Positions 45,514 through 54,609 of a DNA stretch of 64,000 nt are shown here, piece by piece (the first letter of the stretch is position 1; each line of letters opens with the position of its first letter). A program made the translations under genes and the position numbers. Origin of the DNA: Tamilnaduibacter salinus (lineage in GTDB: Bacteria; Pseudomonadota; Gammaproteobacteria; Pseudomonadales; Oleiphilaceae); the NCBI RefSeq assembly GCF_003096655.1, contig NZ_QEKQ01000004.1, positions 248,001-312,000 of the forward strand. The letters run 5' to 3'. The notes beneath the pieces were generated by a model that had not been told where the DNA came from, did not search any database, and worked only from the letters and a program-made list of their open reading frames with translations.

Positions 45514-46542
45514 ATGCGAGTTCTCGGCATTGAAACGTCGTGCGACGAGACCGGTGTTGCCCTCTACGACAGTGAGCAGGGCCTTCTTGCCCATGCGCTA
45601 TACAGTCAGGTCGGCATGCATGCCGATTACGGGGGCGTGGTGCCGGAGCTAGCGTCTCGGGATCATGTCCGCAAACTGTTGCCGTTATGCGATCAGGTGC
45701 TGGCGGAGGCCGGGTGTTCGCGCGCGGATCTGGAGGCGATTGCCTACACGGCCGGTCCCGGCCTGATCGGTGCGCTGATGGTTGGCGGCTCTGTCGCTCA
45801 TGCCATGGGCCTGGCGTTCGACTGTCCGGTGCTGGGCGTCCACCACATGGAGGGGCATCTGCTGGCCCCCATGCTGGAAGAGCATCCACCCGCTTTCCCG
45901 TTTGTCGCGTTGTTGGTGTCGGGGGGGCACACCCAGTTGGTGCGCGTCTCCGGTATCGGTGAGTACGAGCTGCTGGGTGACTCAGTGGATGATGCCGCCG
46001 GTGAAGCGTTCGACAAGGCGGCGAAAATGCTCGGATTGCCCTACCCGGGTGGGCCGCAGGTGTCGGCACTGGCCGAAAAAGGCATCGATGGCCGGTTCCG
46101 GTTTCCCCGTCCGATGACAGACCGCCCCGGGCTGGCGTTCAGCTTCAGCGGCCTGAAAACCTATACCCGCAATACCATTGAGGCACTGCGGGAGCAGGGC
46201 GATCTCGACGAACAGGCGAAAGCCGATGTGGCCCGGGCGTTTGAGGCCGCCGTCGTCGATACGTTAACCATCAAATGCCGTCGTGCGCTCAAGGCGGCGG
46301 ACTGTCACCGGCTGGTGATCGCCGGCGGCGTCAGCGCCAACAAGCGCCTGCGGGAAGCGCTTGAAACCATGGCTGACAAGCAGCGCGCTGAGGTGTTCTA
46401 TGCGCGACCGGAGTTCTGCACCGACAATGGGGCAATGATCGCTTATGCTGGGTGTCAGCGGCTTCTTGCGGGGCAGCACGACGAGTCCGGCATTGTCGCG
46501 ACACCCCGCTGGCCGCTGGATTCTTTGGCGCCAATCCCGTGA
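45514..46542 (+). CDS. tsaD: TsaD, tRNA N6-threonylcarbamoyladenosine transferase
   Basis: 342 residues, starting [20 protein letters not shown]. Metal-binding HHMEGH is at about residue 110, and the ASKHA-fold blocks [25 protein letters not shown] and FSFSGLKTY are present. With TsaB, TsaC and TsaE it makes t6A37 on tRNAs decoding ANN codons. In related genomes it sits near rpsU, as here, but two extra genes have come between. plsY, often found between tsaD and folB, is absent. Confidence 0.97.
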   Translation: MRVLGIETSCDETGVALYDSEQGLLAHALYSQVGMHADYGGVVPELASRDHVRKLLPLCDQVLAEAGCSRADLEAIAYTAGPGLIGALMVGGSVAHAMGLAFDCPVLGVHHMEGHLLAPMLEEHPPAFPFVALLVSGGHTQLVRVSGIGEYELLGDSVDDAAGEAFDKAAKMLGLPYPGGPQVSALAEKGIDGRFRFPRPMTDRPGLAFSFSGLKTYTRNTIEALREQGDLDEQAKADVARAFEAAVVDTLTIKCRRALKAADCHRLVIAGGVSANKRLREALETMADKQRAEVFYARPEFCTDNGAMIAYAGCQRLLAGQHDESGIVATPRWPLDSLAPIP

Positions 46543-46583
46543 AGCGCGGCTGGTTGCCGCCTCCCGATGAGCAGGAAGACATT

Positions 46584-46943
46584 GTGTCAGACCGAGTATT
46601 GATCGAAGGCCTGGCCGTGGATGCGGTGATCGGCGTCTACGACTGGGAGCGTGAGATTCAGCAGCGTCTGGAGCTGGACCTGACGCTTGCGTGGGACAAC
46701 CGCACGCCGGGGCACAGCGACCGGGTGGACGATGCGCTGGACTACGCGGCGGTGACGGCAACGGTTCGCGACTGGTTCGCCGACAATCAGCCCGAATTGC
46801 TGGAGGCGGCGGGTGAAGCCCTGGCAGCCCTGATTCGGGATCGTTTCGGCGTCCAGGGAGTGCGGCTGGTGATCCGCAAACCGGGAATCCTGCCCGGGGT
46901 CCGCAACGTCGGCGTTGTCATTGAGCGTGGGAGCCTGGCGTGA
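46584..46943 (+). CDS. folB: FolB, dihydroneopterin aldolase
   Basis: 119 residues from a GTG at 46584 (VSDRVLIEGLAVDAVIGVYD read as fMet at the start), with AGGAAG upstream; no in-frame ATG fits. The family pattern is full length: IGVYDWEREIQQRLELDLTL, then DDALDYAAVTATV with the catalytic-site Tyr, and VRLVIRKPGIL with the conserved Lys. It converts dihydroneopterin to hydroxymethyldihydropterin in folate synthesis, feeding FolK, whose gene overlaps it by four bases. Confidence 0.92.
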   Translation: MSDRVLIEGLAVDAVIGVYDWEREIQQRLELDLTLAWDNRTPGHSDRVDDALDYAAVTATVRDWFADNQPELLEAAGEALAALIRDRFGVQGVRLVIRKPGILPGVRNVGVVIERGSLA

Positions 46944-47497
46944 CGGGGTCGGTCACGGTCTATATCGGCCTGGGAAGTAACCGGGATCGGGAGCGTCACA
47001 TCCGGGCGGGTCTGGAGGCCCTGTCGGACCGTTTCGGCCCTCTGCGGATTTCGACCGTCTATGAAAGCCGGGCTGTCGGGTTCGATGGCACCAATTTCCT
47101 CAACCTTGTCGTGGGCTTTCAGACCCCCGACAGCGTGGCCACGCTGTCCCATTTCCTCAAAGACGTTGAGTTCGCGAATGGCCGGGCGCCGGATGCGGCC
47201 AAGTTCAGCCCGCGCTCGCTGGATCTGGACCTGCTGACGCACGGTGATACGGCCGGCACGGTGGCCGGTGTCGCGCTGCCCCGCGCCGAAATCCTCGAGA
47301 ACGCCTTCGTGCTGCGCCCGCTTGCCGAACTGGCGCCGGACGACCACCACCCGGTCGATGGTCGCAGCTATCGGGAACTCTGGGCGGCCTACGACCGGGG
47401 TCAGGCACTGTGGCCCGTGTCGTTTACCTGGCGGGGCGAGTTGATTTCGCAGGGAGAATCGTTCGCCACGGAAACACACGGAAAGCACGGACATTGA
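46940..47497 (+). CDS. FolK-like HPPK (copy linked to folB)
   Basis: 185 residues from a GTG overlapping the folB stop (GTGA). HPPK landmarks: YIGLGSNRDRERHIRAGLEA near the N-terminus and SPRSLDLDLLTHG with the two catalytic Asp residues. A second, more canonical FolK is encoded at 50905-51408. The usual length is about 160; here the last ~20 residues (ESFATETHGKHGH) are translated from an inverted-repeat element at 47477-47544, so the natural C-terminus has been altered. Related genomes often pair a divergent FolK homologue with FolB; which copy supplies folate is unknown. Confidence 0.8.
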   Translation: MTGSVTVYIGLGSNRDRERHIRAGLEALSDRFGPLRISTVYESRAVGFDGTNFLNLVVGFQTPDSVATLSHFLKDVEFANGRAPDAAKFSPRSLDLDLLTHGDTAGTVAGVALPRAEILENAFVLRPLAELAPDDHHPVDGRSYRELWAAYDRGQALWPVSFTWRGELISQGESFATETHGKHGH

Positions 47498-47544
47498 AAA
47501 GAAGCGACTGACTGTTCGAATCGGTCTATCCGTGCTTTTCCATG
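47477..47544. repeat. Imperfect inverted repeat of the CACGGAAAGCACGGA type
   Basis: CACGGAAAGCACGGA at 47477-47491 is repeated inverted as TCCGTGCTTTTCCATG at 47529-47544, with one mismatch and one extra base. The 37-base loop contains the stop of the FolK-like gene. The element lies between convergent genes (folK-like and pgi) and may end both transcripts. Similar sequences occur scattered in many proteobacterial genomes. Confidence 0.6.
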
Positions 47545-47558
47545 GCCATCACATGACG

Positions 47559-49223
47559 TTAATCCACATCATGCGTCTTTCGGAACAGCCTGATCAGCCC
47601 GTCGGTTGAGCTGTCGGTGGTGGTGTCGTCCTTGTCAGCGTTGAGCCGGCCGAGGATGGTTTGGCCGAGTTGTTTGCCCAGCTCCACGCCCCACTGATCG
47701 AACGAATCCACGTCCCAGATGGCCCCCTGTGTGAAGGTCTTGTGTTCATAGAGCGCAATCAGCGCGCCGATGGTGTGCGGTGTCGCGCGATCAAACAGCA
47801 GGGTGTTGGACGGCTTGTTGCCCGGGATGGCCTTGTGCGGGGCGAGTCGGGTGGCCTCGTCTTCGCTGTGCCCCTTATCGAGCAGTTCCTGGTACGCCTC
47901 ATCGCGGGTTTTACCTCGCATCAGCGCCTGCGCCTGACTGAGGCAGTTGGCGAACAGAATGGCGTGGTGCTGTCCCACGGGGTTGTGGGTGTGCAGGGGC
48001 ATGATGAAGTCTGCGGGGGAAAGCCGCGTGCCCTGATGCAGGAGCTGGTGATAGGCATGCTGTCCGTTGGCCCCGGCGCCACCCCAGATGATCGGTCCGG
48101 TTTCCCAGTCCACCGGCTCACCACCGCGGCGAACACACTTGCCGTTGCTTTCCATGTCGAGCTGCATGAGATGCGCCGGCAGTCCGCGCAGGTAATGGTC
48201 GTACGGAAGAACGGCGTGGGCGTCGGCATCCCAGAAGTTGCCGTACCAGATGCCCAGCAGCGCCATGATGACCGGCATGTTCTCTTCCAGTGGCGCTTCA
48301 CGGAAGTGACGGTCCATGGCGTGGGCGCCTGCCAGCAGGCCCCGGAAGTTCTCCATCCCAATGGTCAGCGCGGTGGGCAGGCCGATGGCGGACCACAGTG
48401 AGTACCGTCCGCCGACCCAGTCCCACATGGGGAAGATGTTGTCCCGCGTGATGCCGAAGTCGATGGCCTCGGCCTCATTGGCGGTCACCGCCACGAAGTG
48501 CTTGGCGATCCGGTCTTCCGAGCCGCCGTTGTGGAGAAACCACTCCCGGGCGATGCGGGTGTTCTCCAGGGTTTCCTGCGTCCGGAAGGATTTGGACTGT
48601 ATCAGGAACAGCGTGGTTTCGGGATTGATATGGCGCAGCACCTCGGTGATGTGACTACCATCGATGTTCGCCACGTAGTGGCAGTTCAGCTGCCCATGCC
48701 AGTAGGGCTTGAGCGCGGCGGACACCAGTTTTGGGCCCAGAAAGGACCCGCCAATGCCGATGCTGACCACGTCCGTGAACGGCTTGTTGCTGAAGCCGCG
48801 CCACTGGGTGCTGCGCACGCGCCAGACGAATTCCTCCATCCGTTTCAGGGTCTGGCGGACCTCCGGCATGATGTCGGTGCCGTCCACCTCGACTGGCCCG
48901 TCGCCAAGGTTGCGCAGAGCGGTATGCAGGGCAGGCCGGTCCTCGGTGTTGTTAACGTGCTCGCCCTTGAAGAGCGCCTCGATCTGCTCCGGCAGGTGGC
49001 GGGCCCGGGCCAGTGCCATCAGGTGCCCGAGAGTCTCCTGCGTGATCCGGTTCTTTGAGTAATCCAGCGACAGTCCGGCGGCCTCCACGAAATAACGTTG
49101 GAAGCGGTCTGGGTCCTGATCGAACAGATCCCGCATGTGAACCGAATCCATCGCACTGCGGTGGTCCTTCAGGGCTTGCCATTCCGTTTGATCGATGAGC
49201 GGCTTGGTGGGCATGTCGGCCAT
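47559..49223 (-). CDS. pgi: Glucose-6-phosphate isomerase
   Basis: 554 residues. PGI signatures: [20 protein letters not shown] near residue 145, [18 protein letters not shown] near 265, the second signature GQKL-like block [17 protein letters not shown] near 520, and [14 protein letters not shown]. It interconverts glucose-6-P and fructose-6-P. It precedes no partner closely, but panC starts only three bases beyond its start codon side (panC stop 49227), so pgi is probably the last gene of the pcnB-folK-panB-panC-pgi operon. Confidence 0.97.
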   Translation of the reverse strand: MADMPTKPLIDQTEWQALKDHRSAMDSVHMRDLFDQDPDRFQRYFVEAAGLSLDYSKNRITQETLGHLMALARARHLPEQIEALFKGEHVNNTEDRPALHTALRNLGDGPVEVDGTDIMPEVRQTLKRMEEFVWRVRSTQWRGFSNKPFTDVVSIGIGGSFLGPKLVSAALKPYWHGQLNCHYVANIDGSHITEVLRHINPETTLFLIQSKSFRTQETLENTRIAREWFLHNGGSEDRIAKHFVAVTANEAEAIDFGITRDNIFPMWDWVGGRYSLWSAIGLPTALTIGMENFRGLLAGAHAMDRHFREAPLEENMPVIMALLGIWYGNFWDADAHAVLPYDHYLRGLPAHLMQLDMESNGKCVRRGGEPVDWETGPIIWGGAGANGQHAYHQLLHQGTRLSPADFIMPLHTHNPVGQHHAILFANCLSQAQALMRGKTRDEAYQELLDKGHSEDEATRLAPHKAIPGNKPSNTLLFDRATPHTIGALIALYEHKTFTQGAIWDVDSFDQWGVELGKQLGQTILGRLNADKDDTTTDSSTDGLIRLFRKTHDVD

Positions 49224-49226
49224 TCC

Positions 49227-50075
49227 TTAGCGGGAGACGGAAACGTTGTCGATCAGGCGGGTGTCGCCGAGAAAGGCGGCCGCCAGGATGGTGAGTTGAC
49301 GATCATCCGGTGTTGCGGGTTCCAGGTTGAGACTGTTCACAATGTTAACGTAGTCTGGACAGAAACCGGCCTGGGTCAGCGCTTCCCGGGCCGCCCTCTC
49401 CAGAGCGGCGAAATCCTTGCTGCCATCCCCCAGTGCCTGCGCCGTCTGAAGCAGTGTCTGGTAGAGCGCGGGGGCGGTGGCCCGCTCCGATTCCGACAGG
49501 TAGCCGTTGCGCGAACTCATGGCAAGGCCATCCGACTCCCGGGTGGTGGCCACACCGATCACCTCGACCGGGAGGAACAGATCCCGTGTCAGCTTGCGGA
49601 TGACCGCGAGCTGCTGAAAGTCCTTTTCGCCGAAGACCGCCACATGGGGCTGCACCATGTTGAACAGCATGGTCACGACCGTTGACACGCCGTCGAAATG
49701 GCCCGGCCGGCTCGCGCCGCAATGGCCTTCACTGACTCCGGGCACGGAAACGCTGGTCTGGTTGTCCAGCCCGTTCGGGTAGACCTCGTGGACGTTGGGG
49801 GCAAACACAATGTGGTTGCCGTTCGCGGCCAGTTTCTCCTGATCGTCCGGGAGCGTCCGCGGGTACTGGGCCAGATCCTCGTTCGGGCCGAACTGCATGG
49901 GATTGACGAAGATGCTGGTGACCACCGTGTCGCCCAGTTCGGTGGCCCGTCGGACCAGCGCGAGATGCCCTTCATGGAGATTGCCCATGGTGGGCACCAG
50001 GGCAATCCGGCGGCCTTGATCCCGCTCGTCGCCCAGTTGTTGTCGCAGTTCCTGAACGGTGTGAATGGTCTTCAT
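49227..50075 (-). CDS. panC: PanC, pantothenate synthetase
   Basis: 282 residues. ATP-binding signatures of the nucleotidyltransferase fold: [20 protein letters not shown] near residue 27, [36 protein letters not shown], and [13 protein letters not shown] with the KMSKS-like segment. It joins pantoate and beta-alanine. Its start overlaps the panB stop by four bases, so translation is coupled. Confidence 0.97.
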   Translation of the reverse strand: MKTIHTVQELRQQLGDERDQGRRIALVPTMGNLHEGHLALVRRATELGDTVVTSIFVNPMQFGPNEDLAQYPRTLPDDQEKLAANGNHIVFAPNVHEVYPNGLDNQTSVSVPGVSEGHCGASRPGHFDGVSTVVTMLFNMVQPHVAVFGEKDFQQLAVIRKLTRDLFLPVEVIGVATTRESDGLAMSSRNGYLSESERATAPALYQTLLQTAQALGDGSKDFAALERAAREALTQAGFCPDYVNIVNSLNLEPATPDDRQLTILAAAFLGDTRLIDNVSVSR

Positions 50076-50866
50076 GACTGAAATGTGTGCTCGTCGGCCG
50101 GGAAGTGGCGTTCGCGGACGGCTGCCCCATAGGCTTCAAACGCCTCCTGGATCGAGCCGTTTTCCGCCAGGAAGTTCTTGACGAAGCGGGGCGGCTTGCC
50201 GGGACTGATGCCCAGCATATCGTGCATGACCAGGACCTGGCCGTCAGTGTCCGGGCCGGCGCCAATGCCAACCACTGGCGCGGAGACGGCCTCAGTGATG
50301 CGCTTGGCCAACGGTGCCGGAACGCATTCCAGAACGAACAGGTCGGCGCCGGCCTCATCCAGCTGCTTGGCGTGTGCCACCATCTGGTCGGCCTGTTCAT
50401 CGCCGCGACCCTGGACGCGGAAACCGCCGAATTTGTTGACGAACTGGGGGGTCAGGCCCAGGTGGGCGCAGACCGGCACGGCACGGTTGGCAAGTCGGGC
50501 GATGGTATCGGCCATCCAGTCCGTGCCTTCCAGCTTCACCATGTGCGCGCCCGCGCGCATCAGGCGTGCGGCGTTATCCATGGCGTTTTCCGGTGTGCCG
50601 TAACTCATGAAGGGCATGTCGGCGATCACGAACGCGCCCTGGTTGCCACGGGCCACCGAGGCTGTGTGATAGACCATGTCGTCGATGGTGACCGGCAGGG
50701 TGCTGTCGTGCCCCTGGAGGACATTGCCGAGGGAGTCCCCAATCAGCATGGTTTCGATGCCGGCGTCGCTGATGGCCCGTGCAAAGGTGGCATCGTAGGC
50801 GGTGAGCATAGCGAACTTCTCGCCGTTCTGCTTACGCTCCCGGAGGGTCTTGATGGTTACGGCCAT
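50072..50866 (-). CDS. panB: PanB, ketopantoate hydroxymethyltransferase
   Basis: 264 residues. Signatures: [40 protein letters not shown] with metal-binding Asp, VMGIGAG-type block [20 protein letters not shown]. It hydroxymethylates 2-ketoisovalerate using methylene-THF, first step toward pantothenate. It sits after folK with a 38-base gap. Confidence 0.97.
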   Translation of the reverse strand: MAVTIKTLRERKQNGEKFAMLTAYDATFARAISDAGIETMLIGDSLGNVLQGHDSTLPVTIDDMVYHTASVARGNQGAFVIADMPFMSYGTPENAMDNAARLMRAGAHMVKLEGTDWMADTIARLANRAVPVCAHLGLTPQFVNKFGGFRVQGRGDEQADQMVAHAKQLDEAGADLFVLECVPAPLAKRITEAVSAPVVGIGAGPDTDGQVLVMHDMLGISPGKPPRFVKNFLAENGSIQEAFEAYGAAVRERHFPADEHTFQS

Positions 50867-50904
50867 GGAGAATACCTGTTCAGAGTGATCAAGGCTTTTC
50901 TAGC

Positions 50905-51408
50905 CTAATCAGGCGTCCCCGGGCTGGCAAGTCGGCGCAGGTGGTTGTCGGGGCAGCGATCGCGAAGATTCCGGATGGCCGTGCCGTCCGGCAGGGTCAG
51001 GTCGCGATCAATATCCAGCAGTGGCTGGAGCACAAAATCCCGGTTGGGCAGCTCGGCGTGGGGCACGGTCAGGCGATCAGTACGGATGCATTGATCGCCA
51101 AACAGGAGCAGATCCAGGTCCAGTGTTCGTGGCCCCCAGTGCTCGAGGCGCTCGCGGGCGTGGTCCTGTTCGATCGACTGGAGCCGGTCCAGAAGCGCTT
51201 CGGCGGACAGGCGCGTCTCCAGCGCGGCGGCACCATTGACGAAGTCGGGCTGATCCTGAGGGCCGACGGGACGACTGGCGTAGAAAGGCGATTGCGCGAT
51301 CAGGTGCGTCTCGGGGAGGCTGGCCAGCGCCGCCATGGCGCCGGCCAGCTGCATCAGCGGATCGGCCAGGTTGCTGCCAAGACCGACGTAGGCCGTTACG
51401 GTCGTCAC
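50905..51408 (-). CDS. folK: FolK, HPPK (copy linked to pcnB-panBC)
   Basis: 167 residues, canonical length. YVGLGSNLADPLMQLAGAMA at the N-terminus, SPFYASRPVGPQDQPDFVNG, and the catalytic block HWGPRTLDLDLLLFGD, all closely matching bacterial FolK. It pyrophosphorylates 6-hydroxymethyl-dihydropterin for folate synthesis. The start overlaps the pcnB stop by four bases. Compared with the copy at 46940 it has the better-conserved substrate-binding segments and is the likely main enzyme. Confidence 0.94.
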   Translation of the reverse strand: MTTVTAYVGLGSNLADPLMQLAGAMAALASLPETHLIAQSPFYASRPVGPQDQPDFVNGAAALETRLSAEALLDRLQSIEQDHARERLEHWGPRTLDLDLLLFGDQCIRTDRLTVPHAELPNRDFVLQPLLDIDRDLTLPDGTAIRNLRDRCPDNHLRRLASPGTPD

Positions 51409-52748
51409 GTGGCCGGTCCGGACGACTTGGGTTTGCGACGCTTGCGGCGACGCCCGCCCTTGGCGGGCCCCAGGGCAGACAGCATGCGTTCCTTGCCGGC
51501 CTCATCCGCGGCCTGAAAATCGGTCCACCACTGGCCAAGGCCGTTGGTTTCCTCGCCGGCGGCTTCGCGTACCGTCAGGAAGTCGTAGGCGGCCCGGAAG
51601 CGGCTATGGTTGAGAATGGACCAGGCGCGTTTGCCGTTCCGCCGGGGCAGGCGCATCTGCAGCTCCCAGACCTCCTTCATCGGACCGGAGAAACGCTTGG
51701 GGATGGCGGTGGCGTTGAGCTGTTCGCCGACGACGCTGTGAATGGCGCCGTGCAGGGCCGGCTCCCCCTCGGACTGGCGGTACTCCCACTCCGCCTGCAG
51801 GGCGGGCCAGAGCATGGCCGCGTAGAGGAAGTAGGGGGTGACCGGCTTGCCACGACTGATCCGGGCGTCCGTGTTGCTCAGGGCCTGGCGGATCACACCG
51901 TCCGGCTGGCCTTCCGCCAGGGCCTCGGCAGTGGCCGGGAACAGCGGAGCCAGAAGGTCGTATTCCCGCAGTAGCTCGTAGGTCGCCAGACCGTGGCCGG
52001 CACACAGCAGCTTGAGGACTTCCTCAAACAGCCGCGCCGGTGGCACGTGCGTCAGCAGCGAAGACAGTTCCCGAATCGGCGCTTCGGTTTCCGGCGCCAG
52101 GGAGAAGTCGAGCTTGCCGGCAAAGCGGATGGCCCGGAGCATTCGCACCGGATCTTCGCGGTACCGGGTCTCCGGATCGCCAATCAGGCGCAGGCGGCGC
52201 TCTTCCAGATCACGCACCCCATCCGTGTAGTCGATGACGCTGAAGTCGCGAATGCAGTAATAGAGGGCGTTGATGGTGAAGTCGCGCCGCAGGGCGTCCT
52301 CTTCCATGGTGCCGTAGACGTTGTCGCGCAGCAGCAGGCCGTGTTCATTGGACTCGCGCGACTCGTCGTCATCACTGTCCTGGTCGCCGGCGCTGCCCCG
52401 GAAGGTGGTGACCTCGATCACCTCGCGCCCGAAGAGCACATGCACGATCCGGAACCGGCGACCGATCAGGCGCGAGTTGCGGAACAGGTCGTGGACTTCT
52501 TCCGGCGTGGCATTGGTGGCGATGTCGAAGTCTTTGGGGTGGCCTCCCAGCAGGATGTCGCGGATGCCGCCGCCCACCAGGTAAGCCTCATAGCCGGACT
52601 TGTTCAGCCGATGCAGCACCTTCTTGGCCGAGTCACTGATCAGCGAACGGGAGACGGTGTGCTGGTCCCGGGGGATGACCCGTCGCTCGTAGACCGGTTT
52701 TTTGGGGCGCCCGTTACCGGGCAACCAGGAGCGGATTGTTTTGAGCAT
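51405..52748 (-). CDS. pcnB: PcnB, poly(A) polymerase I
   Basis: 447 residues from ATG 52748 (MLKTIRSWLPGN). Nucleotidyltransferase site GYEAYLVGGGIRDILLGGHP with KDFDIATNATPEEV carrying the Asp-x-Asp, then RRDFTINALYYC and EDPVRMLRAIRFAGKLDF as in the CCA-adding/PAP superfamily; IPRDQHTVSRSLIS before it is typical of PAP I rather than Cca. The C-terminus is very basic (KGGRRRKRRKPKSS). It adds poly(A) tails that promote RNA decay. In Pseudomonas it follows crcZ directly; here fhuCDB lies between. A far longer open frame upstream in the same frame is antisense to the fhu genes and is not coding. Confidence 0.95.
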   Translation of the reverse strand: MLKTIRSWLPGNGRPKKPVYERRVIPRDQHTVSRSLISDSAKKVLHRLNKSGYEAYLVGGGIRDILLGGHPKDFDIATNATPEEVHDLFRNSRLIGRRFRIVHVLFGREVIEVTTFRGSAGDQDSDDDESRESNEHGLLLRDNVYGTMEEDALRRDFTINALYYCIRDFSVIDYTDGVRDLEERRLRLIGDPETRYREDPVRMLRAIRFAGKLDFSLAPETEAPIRELSSLLTHVPPARLFEEVLKLLCAGHGLATYELLREYDLLAPLFPATAEALAEGQPDGVIRQALSNTDARISRGKPVTPYFLYAAMLWPALQAEWEYRQSEGEPALHGAIHSVVGEQLNATAIPKRFSGPMKEVWELQMRLPRRNGKRAWSILNHSRFRAAYDFLTVREAAGEETNGLGQWWTDFQAADEAGKERMLSALGPAKGGRRRKRRKPKSSGPAT

Positions 52749-52853
52749 GCAACAACGGTAGTGAGTGGGTGAAAGCGCAGAGTTTAACGATTTCCGGGAG
52801 GCTTGCCCATGGTCGCAGGGGATGACGGTCCGGGGGTGCGGGAAGAAATGATT

Positions 52854-52880
52854 TTGAGACTCGTTATTATCTCGTATAAT
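52854..52880 (+). promoter_or_regulatory. fhuC promoter with a possible Fur-box half
   Basis: TTGAGA (52854-52859) and a perfect TATAAT (52875-52880) with a 15-base spacer, which supports the fhuC start at 52911. The spacer holds CGTTATTATC, a good match to one half of a Fur box, while the other half (GAGACT) is poor. Iron control through Fur is expected for hydroxamate uptake and inferred here. Confidence 0.55.
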
Positions 52881-52910
52881 GCCGTCTGTTTTGCATCCCC
52901 GGGGGACCCG

Positions 52911-53675
52911 ATGTTTGAAGTGGAAGCCGCCAGTTTTTCGGTCGGTGAGCAGCGCCTTCTGGAACCGGTTGATCTCGCCTTTGCCGAGGGGCGGGTCTAT
53001 GGGCTGATCGGCCACAATGGTTCCGGCAAGTCCACGCTGCTGAAGCTGCTGGCCCAGCAACAGCCGGTCAGCTCCGGCGATGTGCGCCTCAATGGTCGAT
53101 CGCTCTCGCAATGGGGCAATCGTGCGTTCGCGCGGGAGGTGGCCTACCTGCCCCAGCAGCTGCCGGCGGCGGAGAACCTCACCGGCCGGGAGCTGGTGGC
53201 GTTCGGTCGCTATCCCTGGCACGGCTTGCTGGGGCGGCTCACGCAGAAAGATACCGAGCAGATTGATCGGGCCATGGCGCTGACCCACACCGAGGCGTTT
53301 GCCGATCGCACGGTGGATACGCTGTCCGGAGGGGAGCGTCAGCGCGTCTGGCTGGCCATGCTGGTTGCCCAGGGCAGTCGGTTCCTGCTGCTCGACGAGC
53401 CGCTGGCGGCGCTGGACATTGCGCACCAGATCGAGGTGCTGCAGCTGATTGACCGTCTGGCCCACGAGCTGGGGCTGGGGGTCGTCATTGTCCTTCATGA
53501 CATCAACATGGCGGCGCGTTACTGCGATGAACTGGTCGCGCTGCACTCCGGTCGTCTGCTGGCCCGGGGGGCGCCGCAGGATCTGATGGAATCGGACACG
53601 CTGAACGCCATTTACGGCATCCCCATGCATGTGGTCGATCATCCGGGCGGCCATCCCGTTGCTTTGGTCGAATAA
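52911..53675 (+). CDS. fhuC: FhuC-like ATPase of a ferric hydroxamate ABC importer
   Basis: 254 residues from ATG 52911, 24-30 bases after the predicted transcription start; an earlier in-frame start at 52803 would lie upstream of the promoter. ABC motifs: Walker A GHNGSGKSTLLKLLAQQQPV, Q-loop AYLPQQLPA, signature LSGGERQRVWLAMLVAQG, Walker B FLLLDEPLAALD and the switch His in VLHDINMAARY. LTGRELVAFGRYPWHGLLG is the typical FhuC/FecE marker. Powers import together with FhuB. Confidence 0.9.
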   Translation: MFEVEAASFSVGEQRLLEPVDLAFAEGRVYGLIGHNGSGKSTLLKLLAQQQPVSSGDVRLNGRSLSQWGNRAFAREVAYLPQQLPAAENLTGRELVAFGRYPWHGLLGRLTQKDTEQIDRAMALTHTEAFADRTVDTLSGGERQRVWLAMLVAQGSRFLLLDEPLAALDIAHQIEVLQLIDRLAHELGLGVVIVLHDINMAARYCDELVALHSGRLLARGAPQDLMESDTLNAIYGIPMHVVDHPGGHPVALVE

Positions 53676-53679
53676 CGTG

Positions 53680-54609
53680 ATGCGCACGCGAGTCTGGTCG
53701 TCCGTTGTCATCCTCTGGCTGCTGCTGCTGGTTCTCTCCACCATCGTTCCGGCGGCGGAGGATGAGTCCCAGGAGCCGGTGCCCGCATCGCGGCTTGTGG
53801 TCCTCAACTGGGGGTTCCTGGAAACGCTGATTGCCATGGGGCACCCGCCGGCGGCGGCAGCGAATCTCTCCGGGTACCGGACCTGGGTGTCGGAGCCGGC
53901 CGTGCCCGAGAGCGTGGTGGATGTGGGGCTGCGCAACCAGCCCAGCCTTGAACTGCTGGCCGATGTGGCGCCTGACCGGATTCTGCTGGCTCCGCACATT
54001 GCCAGCGTGAAGCCCCAGCTGGATCGCATTGCACCGACCACTGTGATGCGGCTGTTCTCGCCGGACGGTGACCTTTGGCCCAAGCTCGTATCGCTGACAC
54101 GGGATATGGCCGCCTGGACCGGTGCACCGTCCGCCGGCGACCGTCTGGTCCGTCGGGTGGAAGCGCGGCTGGCTGAACTGAAACAGCGGCTGCCCGACGA
54201 CGTGCCGCCGCTGTTGGTGGTGCAGTTCATGGACGACCGTCACGTGCGTGTCTTTGGCGACCACGGCCTGTTCGCAGCGACGCTGGAACGGATGGGCCTG
54301 CGCAGTGGCTGGCGTGGCAAGACCAACTATTGGGGCTTCTCGATGGTCGGTGTTGAGGCGCTGGCGCGGGCCGCGAACCTGTCTGATGAGACCCCACGGC
54401 TGGTCGTGGTCCGGCCCATGCCCCCCGGCGTCCGTGCGTCCCTGAAAACGAGCGGCCTCTGGCAGTCCCTGCCCTCGGTGACCGAGTACGATCCCATCTT
54501 TCTGTCGCCGGTATGGAGCTTTGGGGCTCTGCCGTCGGCGCAACGTTTTGCCGGGTTGATCGCTGCGGCCCTGACGGCCCCGGACCAGAAGGAGCAGAGC
54601 GATGAGTGA
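53680..54609 (+). CDS. fhuD: FhuD-like periplasmic ferric hydroxamate binding protein
   Basis: 309 residues starting at ATG 53680 with a signal peptide (SSVVILWLLLLVLSTIVPAA). The mature part fits the class III helical-backbone binding fold: RLVVLNWGFLETLIAMGHPP, VVDVGLRNQPSLELLADVAP, PDRILLAP, and a C-terminal SLPSVTEYDPIFLSPVWSFG with the FhuD Trp-x-Phe-Gly ending. It has no lipobox. Its last eight bases overlap fhuB. The siderophore (ferrichrome-type) cannot be specified, and no outer-membrane receptor is in the window. Confidence 0.88.
   Translation: MRTRVWSSVVILWLLLLVLSTIVPAAEDESQEPVPASRLVVLNWGFLETLIAMGHPPAAAANLSGYRTWVSEPAVPESVVDVGLRNQPSLELLADVAPDRILLAPHIASVKPQLDRIAPTTVMRLFSPDGDLWPKLVSLTRDMAAWTGAPSAGDRLVRRVEARLAELKQRLPDDVPPLLVVQFMDDRHVRVFGDHGLFAATLERMGLRSGWRGKTNYWGFSMVGVEALARAANLSDETPRLVVVRPMPPGVRASLKTSGLWQSLPSVTEYDPIFLSPVWSFGALPSAQRFAGLIAAALTAPDQKEQSDE

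Noticed and set aside
47477-47544. Reading the FolK-like C-terminus as a metal-binding His tail
   Set aside because: The His-rich end arises from a common inverted repeat, so function is unlikely.
51405-54230. Long minus-strand open frame extending pcnB 500 codons upstream
   Set aside because: The upstream part is antisense to fhuC/fhuD and has biased, low-complexity composition. pcnB's family N-terminus begins at the ATG 52748.
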